Shown here: positions 35,498 through 46,935 of the stretch, piece after piece
How the letters are laid out: each line of letters opens with the position of its first letter
How positions within the stretch are numbered: the stretch's first letter is position 1
Source of the DNA: Delphinus delphis
Taxonomy: Eukaryota; Chordata; Mammalia; Artiodactyla; Delphinidae
Length of the DNA: 64,000 nt
Assembly: GCF_949987515.2 (NCBI RefSeq)
Contig: NC_082688.1
Location: forward strand, 79,054,731 to 79,118,730
Direction: 5' to 3'
The notes under the pieces: generated by a model
The model's input: the letters and a program-made list of their open reading frames with translations, nothing else
Told to the model about the DNA's origin: nothing
Database searches by the model: none
Position numbers and translations under genes: made by a program

Positions 35498-35692
35498 GGG
35501 CTTCCCTGGTGGCGCAGTGGTTGGGAGTCCGCCTGCCGATGCAGGGGACGCAGGTTCGTGCCCAGGTCCAGGAGGATCCTGCGTGCCGCGGAGCGGCTGG
35601 GCCCGTGAGCCGTGGCCCCTGGGCCTGCGCGTCCGGAGCCTGTGCTCCGCGGCGGTGAGGGGCCCGCGTACCACCAAAAAAAAAAAAAAAAA
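35498..35692 (+). mobile_element. CHR-family SINE, internal deletion variant
   Basis: A typical head and body, but after GTGCTCCGC it goes straight to GGCGGTGAGGGGCCCGCG, so about 14 nt of the AACGGGAGAGGCCACA segment are missing. The duplication AAAAAAGTGA brackets it. Confidence 0.95.
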
Positions 35693-35699
35693 AAAGTGA

Positions 35700-36096
35700 T
35701 ACACAGATACCAGGCATATTTCCTGTGGCTGGTCAAGAACCTCTCAGGAGGTGACCAGCATCACCTACACCCTAGGTGATTTTTGCATCCTTTAACCACA
35801 GAGTTCTTCTCTCTCTCTAGTTGAAACATTTAACAATACACAACTCCAGGAGTTTATCCTTAACAGTGTCATTAACTGACTGAGGAAATTAACCTCTTTA
35901 TCTATATGTGAGGTTATTTATTTTAATATCCTCAGAATCATACTGACCAATGCAATTATTGATGCAGAGATTTGATTTTTGTCTCCCACTAATTTACTTT
36001 CATGATGATAAAATAGGATAATGAAATGTGTATCTATATAGAATAATCAAATAGAGAACCCAGAGCCTACTTAGATCCATAGTTTAAACAGAACAA
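35700..36096. other. No gene recognised
   Basis: Short single-copy-like spacer between a SINE and the MLT1 LTR, with a CT-rich patch at 35806-35820. Confidence 0.5.
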
Positions 36097-36101
36097 GTAA
36101 G

Positions 36102-36554
36102 TGTATTAGTTTCCAAGTGCTCTAAGTTGCCACAAACTTAGTGGCTTTAAACAACACAAATTTATTTTGTTACAGTACTAGAGGACAGAAGTCTAAAATG
36201 GGTCAGCAATGCTGCATCCTTTTTGGAAGCTCCAGGGGAGAATGTTTCCTGGACTTTTCCAGCATTCAGAGGCTGCCCACATTCCTTGATCATGGCCCTT
36301 TCTTCACTTACCAATCTGACCTCTGCTTTCATCATCACATCTCTTTCTCTGACTCTGATCCTCCTGCCTCCCTCGTATAAGGACCCCTGCGATTAGGTCG
36401 GGCTCACTTAAACAATCCAGGATAATCTCCTTTTCTCAAAGTCCTTAACATTATCATATCTGAAAAGTCGCTTTTACCATGGAAGGCAATATAGTCACAA
36501 GGTCCTAGAATTAGATTCTGGACATCTTTGGAGGCCATTCTTCTGCCTACTATA
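36102..36554 (-). mobile_element. MLT1 (MaLR) solo LTR, minus strand
   Basis: It starts TGTATTAGTTTCCAAGTGCT, continues 'gccacaaacttagtggcttt', 'tctgactctgatcctcctgc' and 'cctcgtataaggacccctgc', and ends 'ggaggccattcttctgccta'. This is the reverse complement of MLT1. An exact 5-bp duplication GTAAG flanks it (36097-36101 and 36555-36559). The 79-codon plus-strand frame inside is an artefact. Confidence 0.85.
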
Positions 36555-36689
36555 GTAAGCAGTGACAAATCTAGTATTTTTGTATGTGCATGATAGAAAA
36601 ATACTATCACCACATCTCATCTCAACTGTAGATAGGTCACTCAACACCTTCTCTATCCAAGGTGCAGATGAAAAAATAGGAGTGTTTTA

Positions 36690-36952
36690 CTATATAGAAT
36701 AGTGGGAAGTACATCAACTTTGGAGTCAGAAAGTCCTCTTTACATATCCTGAATTTTCCACTCAACTAACCAACCATGGACAAGTTATTTAACTTCCCTG
36801 ATCTTCAGTTCTGTCATCTGTAAAATAAGGGCAATTAATGTTCACCTTGCAAATTGTAAATAATTTTACCTTATCAATCATGAAGACTAAATAAATTAGT
36901 GTATTTAAAATTCCTGACACTTTGAATGTGGGATGGTACTCAATAAATGGTG
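36690..36952 (+). mobile_element. MIR SINE
   Basis: 'actttggagtcagaaagtcc', 'accatggacaagttatttaa', 'cttccctgatcttcagttct', 'catctgtaaaataagggcaa' and 'tactcaataaatggtggttg' are in MIR order. A younger CHR-1 SINE sits at its 3' end. Confidence 0.9.
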
Positions 36953-36964
36953 GTTGCTTTTATT

Positions 36965-37272
36965 TATTTTTTTTTACTTTATTTTTGGCTGTGCTGGGTC
37001 TTCATTGCTGCACGTAGGCTTCCTCTAGTTGCGGCGAGTGGGGGCTACTCTTCACTGTGGTGCACAGACTTCTCATTGTGGTGGCTTCTCTTGTTGCAGA
37101 GCACTGGCTCTAGGTGCGCGGGCTTCAGTAGTTGTGGCACATGGGCTCAGTAGTTGTGGCACACAGGCTTAGTTGCTCCGCAGCATGTGGGATCTTCCCA
37201 GACCAGGGATCGAACCCGTGTCCCCTGCACTGGCAGGCAGATTCCTATCCACTGCGCCAACAGGGAAGCCCA
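36965..37272 (-). mobile_element. CHR-1-type SINE (long form), minus strand
   Basis: About 300 bp: a 'tttggctgtgctgggtcttc' 3' end, the CACTAC-like repeats 'agtagttgtggcacatggg', a B-box GGTTCGATCCCTGG when reversed, and a terminal GGGCTTCCCTG when reversed. A perfect 12-bp duplication GTTGCTTTTATT lies at 36953-36964 and 37273-37284. It is older and longer than the ten short copies and keeps the canonical GGTTCGATCC B-box. Confidence 0.9.
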
Positions 37273-37284
37273 GTTGCTTTTATT

Positions 37285-40200
37285 AAAACAATAGTTATTG
37301 TCAATTCAGAAGCCCCAGCATCCCAGCTTTTCCCCACTGTCATTACATCCTCAATAGGGCTCTCTTTTTTCATATCTCCAGAAATACTGTCAAGAATGCT
37401 AGTATGCTTTTGCCAAGTGAGCAATTTGAAATCTAACCACACTGTATGTGTTGGATTGCACACCTGGGCTCATGCCTCTCATCACCCCAGAAAGGCAGAG
37501 GGCTCGCCCTCCAGCCAGGCTCCCCTGACCACCCATCCCCTGTTTACATAAGCCTTCCTGTTCCCCAACTGCTAGATACAGAGTATTTTCATTTTTAGCT
37601 CATAAAAATAATGCTGGAAAATAACTGTATGTGGAAATTTACTCCAGTTAACGATGGGATGTGTTATATATATTTGTTAATGCATTTATTTCTATCAGTT
37701 CTACAGATGTAGACACACAGTGATATGTTCAGGACAGTGTCTATCTAAATTTCAAATGGAAATTACTCATTCCTCCTAAATGATTAACCCATTGATTTAT
37801 TGGGGAATCTGTTTAAAAAATCTATCCTAGTTTATTTCTTGGCAAATTGTAGTCTAAACTATTATTTGCAAAGAGCAGATGGATTTAGGCAAAAATATTC
37901 TACAAATAACCACAGTAAAAAAATGATTTTATAGTCAGGAACCGATTGATGAGCAAACCATACAAGTTTTAAAATGCTATCTTTTAGTTGATATTCTCAC
38001 AGAATCCCTAACAAAATTTCATTGTAATGATTAGATCAAAAGAAAAGGTTCTCATGGTATATATATACAACATAACTGCATTTGGTTAAAACAGATGTAT
38101 TTCATTCACCCATCTCCTTCCTTTCAACTTGTTTCTCACTTTTTAATGAGCTGGCTGTACTCCACATGTTAGTTGATGACTATGTCAAGTCTGTATTCAG
38201 TCCAGAAAGCAGAACCACACCAGGAACTTTAATTCAGCAAACTAGTCACAGAGTTTTCAGAAAAGCTGAAAACATGGGAAGATGAGGTACCCGGAGATAA
38301 ATCATCTACAAGAAACTGCTGTTACCCCTAAAACTAAAGGTACAAAAGAAAGAAGAGATGATGAATATCAAAATCCAGGAGGCATACTCATCAGCAGGGA
38401 GCTGAAACCCCCGTGAAAGGGCTTCCCAAGAGACCACTATATGAGCCCTGTAGGAGGGGTTACCAGCTGCAAGCTGGAACTATGGAGGAGGGACCACTGG
38501 CAGGAGTTGGACCCATGAAGTGGACTTCCAGGTGGGACTGAGACCATAAAGGAAAGAACTGGTAGCAAGATAGGGCTGTCTAGAAAGGTCTAGAATCATG
38601 GAGGAACAGCCACTGCTGAAGATCCCACCTGAAGGAGAGAGATGGAGAATTAGACTTGCTGCCCTTCCCCCACACTTTAAATCACCAGCCACTTAAGACT
38701 GACAGAGCGTAAGCTGAACTCAATGGGCAAGGGGACCCAAGAAGTATAGTTTTCAAAGATCACTCTCGGCTATAAAGAGAACACAGGAAGGAGAGAGGAA
38801 GGGTGGGGATAGAAAGTACACCCCAAAATAAATAGGCATAAGCAAAATGGTGAGACAAGAATTTAGAGAAAATAAAAGTAGGTATTAACCTACATTTTAA
38901 CCTATTTTTTTTGAAAAAAAAAATGTCATCTTAAATTTCTGTGATTAGCTCTATGATTTATTTCCCACTGTCTTATGGAAATGATTGCTGATATGCTCCA
39001 GTGTGCATTGGCATCATCATTACTAATTTATCTCAGGGTTGGATATAAATCTTTAACTGTTCTGAGAAGTATTTAGGCGTCATTCATAAAAATTCACCTA
39101 GGCTGCTTTCATGCACTGGGGCAGTGACCCTTCCAGCCTGGCCTGTTGGCTAACCTCCTCATCTTGATATGTGGACCTTAACATTACCCATCCTCTTCTC
39201 AGTTCTAATTGTCAGAAAATATGCATATGACCATCATCACCAAAATTAATAACTACATTCACATATCCTCTAACAGGGCTCATAACAATTGTGAGGAATC
39301 AGGAAGCTGGTTTTGTGTCACTTTTCAATGGAGGAGAAACAAAAATCAGAGATTTTTGATTAACTTTATCCAAGTCAAACAACTATAAGCAGGTAGGAGA
39401 TATAAAATTCGTTACTGTGAACTGAAATACTTTGTCCTTTTTGCCTGTACCACTATGTTAAAATACGTAATAAACTCCAGTTATATCCTAGTAACCTCAA
39501 GATCCAGAAGCTGGTTACAAAATTAATCAAGTATGTGACAACAGTTGGAGAACTTCAGTGACACTATGAAGAGGCATCTACTATCATAAACAGCTTTTGG
39601 CTTTTGAGAAAACACTGGGTAGTTTCTTTACAAAAGAAACAAACGATAGAAAACTAACTTTAACAAACATACTGATGATATACTGATTATGTGAATTTAA
39701 TCTGAGAAACAAATGATTACTATAGGGAAAAAAATAACCTCTTTAGAAAAAAAAGAAACGTGTTTGCCTTCTATTGAAGCACTGTAAAATAACTGACATA
39801 GCATTTACTAGCCTTTATTCATTCCTTCCTTCCTTAGGTTACCACACCAATATCTTTAATATTGTAAGACACAGAATTTGTTAAATGCCATCTGTGTTCT
39901 TCAGATATCTTTAGTGTACTTTCCTAAATACCCGCTAAAGAGAGAAAAGTCATATTGCTTTTGCTTCTCCAAAGTTAATTTGATATTCTATTTTATCTTG
40001 CATAAAATACATTCTTTTATTCATGTGATAAAGTCCATTGACCCTAGCAAATTATGTCACAATTCAATGCAAAAAAATCAGTATTGTATTTAAACGTAAC
40101 TATTATTTCTTCAGAATTTTCCTCTCTTTGGTATTAGAATAAGGGTATCATTACTTGAATCATGTAGCCTCATTTTTTTGCAGTGATAAAACAAAACTCA

Positions 40201-40479
40201 TGTTTTAAGGCAAGACAAGAAAAATTAAAACATAAAATTCTTCTCTGCCCATTTGGGCCTCCGCCCTCCCCTCTAATGTGCATTGGGCTTCTGCATTCCT
40301 CATTAACCAGACCTCCCCAACAGCAGAAATACCTGTTCAACCATAAGCACCCATTTTTCTTCTTCTGGAGCCAGCCATGTAACGCCTTAGAAGATAACAT
40401 TACTTACTTATGACTGTATTAGTGTTACTATTAATATTACTTGTATTCTGCCTAGTTTATAAGATTGTTTCTTGCATTA
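37285..40479. other. Mostly unassigned DNA, no gene recognised
   Basis: 38200-38830 is GC-richer, with words such as 'gagggaccactggcaggagt' that suggest an old LTR-type repeat I cannot name. The 139-codon frame at 37132-37551 starts in the CHR-1 SINE and is not a gene. The rest shows no signal. Confidence 0.45.
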
Positions 40480-41258
40480 CCAAATGTGTGACTGAGCCTC
40501 CAATAAAAATGATGAGGAGGCAACTCGAATCAATTGACCAAATATATAGTTCTATAAGATTGCAATAGTGTAGCTCCAGATATGGAAAGAAGCAACAAGA
40601 GGAAACCATTTCCTGAACCATAAGAGATTAATAAGACAGGCAGTCCAGAGATTTTGGCTACTGTTGACAGGACCTACACTTAAAATAGCACATTAAGTGG
40701 ACTATCAAAGAAATCCTTGCCCAACCTGGCAATGAGCATTCCTAGCACCACGGAATGAATCGGTCACAAAATGCCTCCAAAACTTTGGTCAAAATTAAGA
40801 CTGGACGAGAGGGAACCGTAAATAAAGAAGGTTGCCCACCATTCAGTTCTACAGGAACCAAGTCACTAGCCATTGCAGTCACTGACCTACATACACCCTG
40901 AAGAAAAAGGCAGAGCGAAGATCAGGAGGAGGCACTTTGCGTTCCTGGAAAAATGGCAGAATTGGCACTCAGATAGTTAGATATTTTCAGGAGACAATTT
41001 TATGAACCCAGTTTCTTGCATCTTCCCACACTTAGAAAAGCACTAAAACTGTTAACTAAGATACCTGTTCCTTGCCAATAGTAGTCACCTTCTACCAAGA
41101 TATGAGCTTGATTGCATGTACCCCCTTCATCAAAATTACATATATACTGGCCTCCCTGCTTACATCTTTGGAACAGTCCTCAGAGCTATCTGAAAGGCTA
41201 TCTCCTGGGTTATAATCCTCAAGTTGGCTCAAATAAAATTTTCCATTTCTAAATAAAA
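40480..41258 (+). mobile_element. LTR/ERV-like sequence ending in an AATAAA signal
   Basis: The right end has the look of a retroviral LTR U3/R: 'catatatactggcctccctg' (TATA-like), 'ttggaacagtcctcagagct', 'ctcctgggttataatcctca', then AATAAAATTTTCCATTTC and an A-rich stretch (41250-41270). The left limit is a guess. No pol or env homology is recognised, so it may be a solo LTR or a retroposed LTR transcript. It touches the L1 fragment at 41262. Confidence 0.5.
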
Positions 41259-41261
41259 ATA

Positions 41262-42618
41262 AAAATTAAAAAATGGGACCTAATGAAACTAAAAAGCTTT
41301 TGCACAGCAAAGGAAACCATACACAAGATGAAAAGACAACCCTCAGAATGGGAGAAAATATTTGCACATGAAGCAACTGACAAAGGATTAATCTCCAAAA
41401 TTTACAAGCAGCTCATGCAACTCAGTATCAAAAACACAAACAACCCAATCCAAAAATGGGCAGAAGACCTAAATAGACATTTCTCCAAAGAAGATATACA
41501 GACTGCCAACAAACACATGAACGAATGCTCAACATCACTAATCATCAGAGAAATGCAAATCAAAACTACAATGAGGTATCACCACACACCAGTCAGAATA
41601 AACCATAAATGCTGGAGAGGATGTGGAGAAAAGGGAACCCTCTTGCACTGTTGGAGGCAATGTAAATTGATGCAGCCACTATGGAGAACAGTATGAAGGT
41701 TACTTAAAAAACTAAAAATAGGGGGCTTCCCTGGTGGCGCAGTGGTTGAGAGTCTGCCTGCCCATGCAAGGGACATGGGTTCGTGCCCCCGGTCCGGGAA
41801 GATCCCACATACTGCGGAGCAACTAAGCCCATGAGCCATGGCCGCTGATCCTGAGCGTCCAGAGCCTGTGCTCCGCAACGGGAGAGGCCACAACAGTGAG
41901 AGGCCCGCATACCGCAAAAAAACAAACAAACAAACAAACAAAAAACTAAAAATAGAACTACCATACAACCCAGCAATCCTACTACTGGGCATATATACCC
42001 TGAGAAAACCGTAATTCAAAAAGAGTCATGTACCGCAATGTTCATTGCAGCTCTATTTACAATAGCCACAACAAGGAAGCAACCTAAGTGTCCATCGACA
42101 GATGAATGGATAAAGAACATGTGGCACATATATACAATGGAATATTACTCAGCCATAAAAAGAAACTAAATTGAGTTATTTGTAGTGAGGTGGATGGACC
42201 TAGAGTCTGTCATACAGAGTGAAGTCAGAAAGAGAAAAACAAATACCGTATGCTAACACATATATATGGAATCTAGAAAAAAAAATGGTTCTGAAGAACC
42301 TAGGGGCAAGACAAAAATAAAGACGCAGACGTAGAGAATGGAATTGAAGACATGGGGAGCAGGAAGGGTAAGCTGGGACGAAGTGAGAGAGTGGCATGGA
42401 CTTATATATACTGTCAAATGTAAAATAGCTAGTGGGAAGCAGCCGCATAACACAGAGATATCAGCTTGGTGCTTTGTGACCACCTAGAGGGGTGGGAGGG
42501 AGACGCAAGAGGGAGGAGATATGGGGATATATGTGTATGTAGAGCTGATTCACTTTGTTATAAAGCAGAAACTAACACACCATTGCAAAACAATTATATC
42601 CCAATAAAGATGTTAAAA
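41262..42618 (+). mobile_element. 5'-truncated L1, split by a SINE
   Basis: It begins at ORF2 position equivalent to 28370 ('gggacctaatgaaactaaaa') and runs to the standard 3' end and a short poly(A). A 137-codon piece (41283-41696) keeps the ORF2 C-terminal region with [14 protein letters not shown], where Trp is retained at the position that is a stop in the large L1. A CHR SINE interrupts it at 41722. No clear duplication was found at its ends. Confidence 0.9.
41722..41940 (+). mobile_element. CHR-family SINE inside L1
   Basis: Complete, with a (CAAA)n-patterned tail. The duplication AAAAACTAAAAATAG (41706-41720) recurs at 41941-41955 and belongs to L1 ORF2, so the SINE is the younger insertion. 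Confidence 0.95.
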
Positions 42619-43033
42619 AAAACACCTTCCACTTCTTTCTTAGATTGACTATAGATTGTTATGTTGATAGTATCTATTATAAAGCTAAAATAATTATATG
42701 GATGTAGTGAACATACACATACATACTGAGGTACACGTTTTTGTGTGTGTATATATACATATATACACATATGTATTTGTGTACATGTGTATCCTTTAGC
42801 TGGATGTACACACCTATGTTTGCCATTGCCTATAGAAGAGTGCAAATAGGAGAGAATAGACATACTGGGAAAGTAGATATATCATAGCTGTACAAACAGA
42901 AATGGGAAGGCAGAAGGATATTTATTAATAAATATTTGTGCACTCCTGTGTGCATATGTAGAAACCCAAGCTCTTTTGACCTATGATTTCTCATATTAGA
43001 TGCACCTTTTATTGGTTCTGAGATTGCAGGAAT

Positions 43034-43071
43034 GGTGTGTGTGTGAGACAGAGAGAGGGAGAGAGAGAGAA
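43034..43071. repeat. (TG)n(GA)n compound microsatellite
   Basis: A TG run followed by a GA run with a few interruptions. Confidence 0.9.
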
Positions 43072-43691
43072 ACACTTTAGCACTGTCACAGCAGCAAATT
43101 GAAATTGGGAATTTATTATAGAAAATGGGCAGTTTTTACTGAGACGTTTTACTCAGAGCATCAAGAAAAAAAAATGTATGAAAAATTCAAGAACTACACT
43201 GAGGGCCGAATTATCAAAGTTTGGGGCAAAAGACCAGAGATCCGGCTCACCAGGTCTGTAATTACAGAGGTCTGTAATTGCTCACTCAGACAGAAACCAC
43301 CATGTACTGGCCCAGAAAGAGAGTGACCACATCTTTCCTCTCTTAACCTTGTGGCCCCAATTTCATTCTTCTTCCCTTTGGGTCTCCTTTCGATGTGTGA
43401 AGCATGCTTGTTTGTCTTCAGTGTGGTCTCACAAGAAACGGGGGATGGGGAGAAGCCACCAGAAAGCAAAACTAGAAGTCTGTTGAGTCAGCCTCCCACG
43501 GTGGTGAGGGAGGGAAGCAGGCAGTGGGAGGATGAGAAGCTGAAAACCAGCGAGGCGTTAAAATAGTGCACAGCTGCCCGGTTCCCAAATATAACAGGAA
43601 ATACAGGTCTTCATGATAAATTTAAGGACCAATAGAAATGATTTAATTTTTTTCTTACTTTCCTTCATTTTCAGATTCTACTGGTATTTTA

Positions 43692-43741
43692 ATGTAAACC
43701 AAGTCAATTCATTTTGATGTAAACCAAGTCAATTCATTTTG
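43692..43741. repeat. Perfect 25-bp tandem duplication
   Basis: The unit starting ATGTAAACCAAGTCAATTC and ending ATTTTG occurs twice without a difference (43692-43716 and 43717-43741), so it is recent or an assembly artefact. Confidence 0.95.
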
Positions 43742-44194
43742 AAAGTAGTGCAGGCAATGGTTACAACTATGCTAATTGATTTAATATTTCCCACAACCCC
43801 TACTGTATTTATCTTTGAACCAAGACCCCCACAGGTAAAGTGTTTCTTCCATAAGTCTATTATGAGTTTTCCACTCTCTAGTTTCATTAATAACTACAGT
43901 AAAAGAAAATAAGAGTAAGCGGTTATTTCTTATTTTCACCAAATATGGGTCATACACGGGCATTCACATATTTTTCTAAACCTTGCAACAACTCTGTGAG
44001 AGGCAGTTACTGCTTCTGTTTAGTTTTATAATGAAACAATGGGGAAGAAATGGTAGGTGTTGGGATCTGCAAATAGTACAATATATGTGAGGAAGCTGAG
44101 GCCATAATGAACTCTACAAGGGACAGGTTCATCCAAATTCCCTAAGGGAAGGAAAGTATAAATCTCACAACTCAATTCAGTGAAGAATCACTAT

Positions 44195-44419
44195 TCGAAG
44201 ACCTTCTGACCCAGGAATTCCCCTGCTGGTATGTATGTGTGAAATTCTAAGATTGTAAGAATTCTAAGGTTGTATGTGCAACCTTGCATGTAGCAGCCTC
44301 ACTTGTGTTGAAAAAAAAATTAGGGATTAACCTAAAATATTCACCAACCCATAATGGTCAAATAAATTATGGTTTATCTATACATGGAACGCTATGAAAC
44401 TTAAAATTAAATAGGTACA
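44195..44419 (+). mobile_element. Old L1M 3' part, left half of a split copy
   Basis: 'gaccttctgacccaggaatt', 'aatggtcaaataaattatgg' and 'gaacgctatgaaacttaaaa' are L1 ORF2 3'-end words. The copy resumes after the younger L1 at 46592. Confidence 0.65.
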
Positions 44420-46574
44420 CTATTGAGGGGAGGAGGTCAAGATGGCAGAGTAGGAGGACACTGAGCTCACCTCCCCCTATGAACACATCAAAATATTATA
44501 CATCTACATATGGAGCAATTCTCATTGAAAACAAACTAGAGACTGTCATAGGGACTCATACAATCAAGGCTGTAAATAAAGATCCAAATGAAGTTAGGTA
44601 GGAAGGGAAGAGAAGCAATCATCAGGACCTCTACCCCTAGAAGGGGACACAGACAAGGAAGGGGATTATACCAGCTTGGAGATCCTCCCTGGAGAGTGAG
44701 CTGCTCAAACCACATGCTGGGTACCCCAGCCCTGGGGTCTGACGCTGGGAAGAAAAGTCCCCTTAGCTGGTTTGAAAACCAGAAGGACTAGAAGAAGAGC
44801 CGTAAGAAACCTAGACTCTGCTCGTGAAGAGCACATACATGCTTGCTTTCTCCTGGGAACAAGGCAGAGGAAGCAGAATTAAACTGGACTCTGGCTGGTT
44901 TCCATGACTACCTGTGTGTATCTCAGCCCATGCTGAGTGTCCACTCCAGCCCCTATAAGCTCCACACTAGGGCAAAGGCTGCCAGGGCCAAGGAGGGTGC
45001 ACAGATGGGTGGATGGAGCCAGCTCAGGCCTTGCACAGCATCCGAACAGGGTGAGGGTGGTCATTACTGGGATTCATGGGGGCGGTAGATCAGCAGCAGT
45101 CTGGATCTCAAACTGATGTGCCAAGACTGTCTCACCATGCACACCAGCCTGCAATGGGTGCCCATTTTGGCCCCTCTTGTTCCAGCGCTGCTCCCCTCTG
45201 GGTTGAAAGTGCTTTGCTGGGAGGGGGGAGAGTGCACACCTAGAAGGAATAGAACCTGCTTGGACCCAACGCTCAGGGTTTCTGCTCCAGAACATTGGGA
45301 TGTGAACATAGGGCAGTGACAGCCACTGAGCATAGGAGAAGCCGTGGCTCACAACTGGTTCCAGCTCTAGCCCTCCATCTCCAGCCCCAATACCCCGCAA
45401 GGTGATAGCTGCCAGCTCACCCTGGGAAGACATGAGCCCTGCTCACGTCAGATCCAGCTCTCCCACCAAAGCCACTGGGCACATGTAGACTGCATAGGGA
45501 TGCTCCCACACAAGGACATCCCTTCAAAACGAGGATAAGTAACTGTTTTGCCTAACTTCATAGAGACAAAGAAAGTTAAGCAAATGAGAAGACAGAGGAA
45601 TTTTTTCCAAACAAAAGAATAAGAAAAAAACCTGAAAAAACAACTAATAAAACAGAGATAAACAGCTAAAAGCATCAGTCATAAGAATGCTAACTGAACT
45701 ACGTTAAAGAATTGATGAACACAGTGAGAATTTTAACAAGGAACTAAAAAAATGTTTTTTAAGAAACAGTCAGAACTGAAGATTACAATGACATAAATGA
45801 AAAAAAAAACACACTAGAAGGAATTAATAGCAGACTAGGTGATACAAAAGAACACATAAGTGACCTGGAAGATAGAATAATAGCAATCACTCATTCTGAA
45901 CAGCAAAAAGAAAAACAAAAAATGAGAACAGTTTAGGGGCTCTCAGAGACAACAATAACAGTGCTAACATTCACATTATAGGGGTCCCAGAAGAAGAGAA
46001 AGGAGTTGAAAATGTATTTGATGAAATTATGAATGAAAATGTCCCAAATCTGAAAAAGGTAACAGATACCCAGGTACAGGAAGCATAAAGAGTCCATCCA
46101 CAGATGAATGCATAAAGAAGATATGGTATATTTATACAATGGATATTACTCAGCCATAAAAAAGAATGAAATTTTGCTATTTGCAACAACATGGATGGAC
46201 CTGGAAGGAATTATGCTTAGTGAAATAATGCAGAGAAAGATAAATACTATATTTTATCACTTAAATGTAGAATCTATGAAGTATACTAATAAATATAACA
46301 AAATAGAAATAGACTCAAAGATAAAGGAAAAAAACTAGTGGTTACCAGTGGGGAAAGGAGGGGGGGGAAGATAGGGTTAGGGTATTAAGAGGTACAAACT
46401 ACTATGTATAAAATAAATAATGCAACAAGGATATATTGTATAGCACAGGGCATATAGCCAATATTTATAATAACTTTAAATGGAGTATAATCTATAAAAA
46501 TATTGAATTACTATGTTGTATACCTGGAACTAATATAATATTGTAAGTCAACTATACTTCAGTAAAAAATAAAC
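44420..46574 (+). mobile_element. Full-ended, internally deleted L1
   Basis: It has a complete-looking 5' end (GGGGAGGAGGTCAAGATGGC at 44427-44446) and a long 5' UTR. A decayed ORF1 (ATG at 45584, early stop, later 'gaacacataagtgacctgga') runs to about 46091. It then jumps into the last ORF2 codons and 3' UTR ('cagatgaatgcataaagaag'), ending near 46574. Roughly 4 kb is missing at a GTCCA shared by both sides (46092-46096). A 17-bp duplication AAAATTAAATAGGTACA / AAAATTAAATAAGTACA (44403-44419, 46575-46591; 16 of 17) brackets the whole, so it behaves as one insertion. Confidence 0.85.
44427..45583 (+). promoter_or_regulatory. L1 5' UTR/promoter
   Basis: It carries CAAGATGGC at 44438-44446, the YY1 site typical of L1 5' ends, followed by GC-richer DNA that has lost most CpGs. 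It reaches the ORF1 ATG at 45584. Frames up to 119 codons on the minus strand (45074-45433) are unremarkable. Confidence 0.7.
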
Positions 46575-46591
46575 AAAATTAAATAAGTACA

Positions 46592-46935
46592 TGTTTATAA
46601 GTTAATGTGGAAAATCTCTAAGGTATATTAAGCCAAAAAAGCAAAGAACAGAACAATGTACAAAACGTGATCTCTGTGATGTGTTGATGATACTTTTTAT
46701 AATACAGAAAATATTTAACATAATATTAGAGGTTATTTTGGTGTCTTTTTATAATATCTACAATTATACATAACTGATTTTATATACACACACATACTTA
46801 TGAAAGACTGCCAAAAACAAAAAGCTTCTAACAGTGGTTTTGAGTGGAAAGAAGGTTGAATTATAGGGAAGTTTATTTTATAACTTTTGGGGTGATTTGA
46901 ATTTTTTATATGCATATAGTATTTTTATATTAAGA
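46592..46935 (+). mobile_element. Old L1M 3' part, right half of the split copy
   Basis: 'gttaatgtggaaaatctcta', 'aggtatattaagccaaaaaa' and 'agaacagaacaatgtacaaa' continue the old L1 interrupted at 44419. Confidence 0.65.

Larger units (their letters stand above)
42619..44194. other. Unassigned DNA with simple repeats
   Basis: TG/TA-rich stretch at 42738-42790, a (TG)n(GA)n run at 43034-43071, a 25-bp tandem duplication at 43692-43741 and a weak MIR-like stretch near 43960-44060. No gene is recognised. Confidence 0.5.

Noticed and set aside
37132..37551. 139-codon plus-strand frame
   Set aside because: It starts inside the CHR-1 SINE and continues into unrelated DNA; no domain is seen.
46085..46100. 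Splice junction explaining the internally deleted L1
   Set aside because: Neither side of the join supplies a GT donor with an AG acceptor at the matching place; the GTCCA microhomology explains it better.
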